Source: Streptomyces sp. JHA26
GTDB taxonomy: Bacteria; Actinomycetota; Actinomycetes; Streptomycetales; Streptomycetaceae
DNA length: 64,000 nt
Reading direction: 5' to 3'
NCBI RefSeq assembly: GCF_002005565.1
Contig: NZ_BDJC01000002.1
Coordinates: 124,001-188,000, forward strand
The notes beneath the pieces are model-generated. The model saw nothing but the letters and a program-made list of their open reading frames with translations. It had not been told where the DNA came from and ran no database searches. Position 1 is the first letter of the stretch. Every line of letters starts with the position of its first letter. This document shows, in pieces, positions 62,764-64,000 of the stretch. The position numbers were made by a program, and so were the translations under genes.

Positions 62764-64000
62764 ATGTGCACTGGTGAGCCCCTTCCCGAGGTGGGGGACG
62801 TCCTCGCCGCTCTCGGAACCGGCCTGTGGCACTGGGACACCGCCGCCGGGCGGGTCACGGTCGACGCCGAGGCGGCGCGGCTGCTCGGTCTGCCGGCCGA
62901 GCGGACGAGTCTCACCGAGGCCCAGACACGTGCCCGGCTCCACCCCGTCGACTGGAACGAGATCACCGGTGTGGTCCGGCTGGCCGTCTCCGAGCACACC
63001 GTCGCCGAGGTCCGGATCCGGATCGTGGACGAGCGGGGACAGGTGATCCGTGTCGTGCGCAGCCGCTCCAAGCCGTCCTACGACCGTGTGCGCAAGGCGT
63101 ACGAGCTGATCGGCACCCTCCAGGAGGTCACCGAGCCGACCCCCGGCACCTCCGCCGCACGCAGCGCGGTCACCGGCGACTGGCGCCGCTCCCGGGAGGC
63201 GTTCCTGCTGGACGCGGGCCGGGCCCTGGCCGAGGCACGGTCGACCGAGGAGGTGCTGCGGGTCGCGGCGGGCCTGTCGATGCCGGGCTTCACCCCGGAC
63301 GGGCTCGCCGTCTTCGGCGTGTCGGGCGATCGCCTGACGGTCATCGGTCACCACGGCCAGCCGCAGGACGACATGGACCCGTTCGTGGACATGCCGCTGG
63401 ACACGGACTACCCGGCCGCCGAGGCGGTCCGCACCGGCCGCGCCGTCTACCTCTCCTCCCCCGGCCAGTACCGCTCCCGCTACCCGATCACCTGGCCGCT
63501 CGCCGAGCGCTTCGGCCGCCAGTCCTGGGCCTTCCTGCCGCTGGTCGCGGGGGGCCGCACCATGGGCGCCTGGATGGCCGCCTTCACCTATCCCGTCGCC
63601 TTCACACCGGACGAGCGGTCGGTGCTGACCACCGTGGCCCGCATGCTGGCGCAGGCGCTGTCCCGGGCGGGCGCCGCCGAGACCCAGCGGGAGCTGACCG
63701 ACGACCTGCAGCGCACCATGCTGCCCGCGCTGGGCCCCGAGATCCCCGGCATGAGCATCGCCGCCCGCTACGTCCCCACCGGCGGCGGGCTCCAGGTCGG
63801 CGGCGACTGGTACGACATGATCCCGCTGCCCCGGGGCCGCTTCGCCCTCGTCATCGGCGACGTCCAGGGGCACGACGTACGGGCCGCCGCGCTGATGGGC
63901 CAGCTGCGCATCGCCCTGCGCGCCTACGCGTCGGAGGGCCACCGGCCCGACGCGGTGCTCTCCCGGGCCTCCCACTTCTTCCACAGCCTGGCCGACTCCA
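62764..64000 (+). CDS. PAS-GAF-PP2C phosphatase, cut by window edge
   Basis: Starts MCTGEPLPEVGDVLAALGTG. A PAS-like domain (LWHWDTAAGRVTVDAEAARL, DERGQVIRVVRS) is followed by a GAF domain (FLLDAGRALAEARSTEEVLR, AVYLSSPGQYRSRYPITWPL) and the start of a SpoIIE-type phosphatase: RTMLPALGPEIPGMSIAARY, GGDWYDMIPLPRGRFALVIG. The last part of the phosphatase is outside the window. Similar proteins tune sigma-B-like regulation in Streptomyces. GTGGGG lies before the ATG. Confidence 0.92.
   Translation, partial: MCTGEPLPEVGDVLAALGTGLWHWDTAAGRVTVDAEAARLLGLPAERTSLTEAQTRARLHPVDWNEITGVVRLAVSEHTVAEVRIRIVDERGQVIRVVRSRSKPSYDRVRKAYELIGTLQEVTEPTPGTSAARSAVTGDWRRSREAFLLDAGRALAEARSTEEVLRVAAGLSMPGFTPDGLAVFGVSGDRLTVIGHHGQPQDDMDPFVDMPLDTDYPAAEAVRTGRAVYLSSPGQYRSRYPITWPLAERFGRQSWAFLPLVAGGRTMGAWMAAFTYPVAFTPDERSVLTTVARMLAQALSRAGAAETQRELTDDLQRTMLPALGPEIPGMSIAARYVPTGGGLQVGGDWYDMIPLPRGRFALVIGDVQGHDVRAAALMGQLRIALRAYASEGHRPDAVLSRASHFFHSLADS

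Overview
The window is high-GC DNA (about 70-73% G+C) with the gene content of a Streptomyces chromosome core. It carries a dnaK-grpE-dnaJ-hspR operon with HAIR-type operators, a Streptomyces-type dCTP deaminase, a Yip1-like membrane protein, SCO5918-family, DUF6479 and GAF-ANTAR proteins, SpoIIE/PP2C-type phosphatases, metG and aspS. A perfect 16-bp parS palindrome beside aspS suggests the chromosome arm close to oriC. All identifications come from reading the sequence; no database search was run.

Layout. (1) 1-3.45 kb: a short exported peptide gene, a co-oriented gene cut by the left edge, and three paralogous LuxR-type regulators. (2) 3.6-9.2 kb: an orphan sugar-binding lipoprotein, then the minus-strand chaperone operon with its repressor gene hspR last. 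(3) 9.2-15.5 kb: housekeeping genes (a MraY/WecA-like transferase, an EtfD-like membrane Fe-S oxidoreductase, a Yip1 protein, a phosphoribosyltransferase, dcd). (4) 15.77-24.5 kb: tRNA-Gly(CCC), whose 3' half (46 bp) is repeated perfectly 8.6 kb downstream. The segment between the copies looks like an old integrated island: FNT-type channel, decayed dnaE fragment, PadR plus FtsX-type ABC exporter, Uma2 protein. No integrase is visible. A third, degenerate tRNA 3' end at 24.94 kb suggests repeated use of the site. (5) 24.5-29 kb: an accessory defence-like zone with a PIN toxin/antitoxin pair, a Shedu-type (DUF4263) nuclease translationally coupled to a small unknown protein, and a dead second PIN gene.

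(6) 29-43.3 kb: secreted deacetylase, TerD, BlaI-like regulator, two cold-shock proteins with nearly the same leader, a DEAD-box helicase, an ECF sigma factor with a membrane partner, a class F-like sortase overlapping its probable substrate, two CNNM/CorC proteins, Spo0M and a TatA-like protein. (7) 43.3-55 kb: GH13 alpha-glucosidase, GAF-ANTAR regulator, XRE-TPR regulator facing a small exported peptide, a caspase-fold-like protein lacking the expected catalytic residues, a membrane PP2C phosphatase, and a PhoX-type phosphatase preceded by an 11-bp direct repeat matching a PHO box. (8) 55-64 kb: a VWA protein with a long Glu/Pro/Lys/Ala repeat tract, metG, a PH-domain protein, two adjacent genes sharing a C-terminal module, aspS, parS, and a PAS-GAF-PP2C phosphatase cut by the right edge.

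Most promising for new biology: the Shedu nuclease and its coupled partner (26.9-28.4 kb); two exported-peptide/regulator arrangements (0.2-3.5 kb and 45.9-47.6 kb); the tRNA-Gly integration history; the shared cold-shock leader; and the caspase-like pseudoenzyme.
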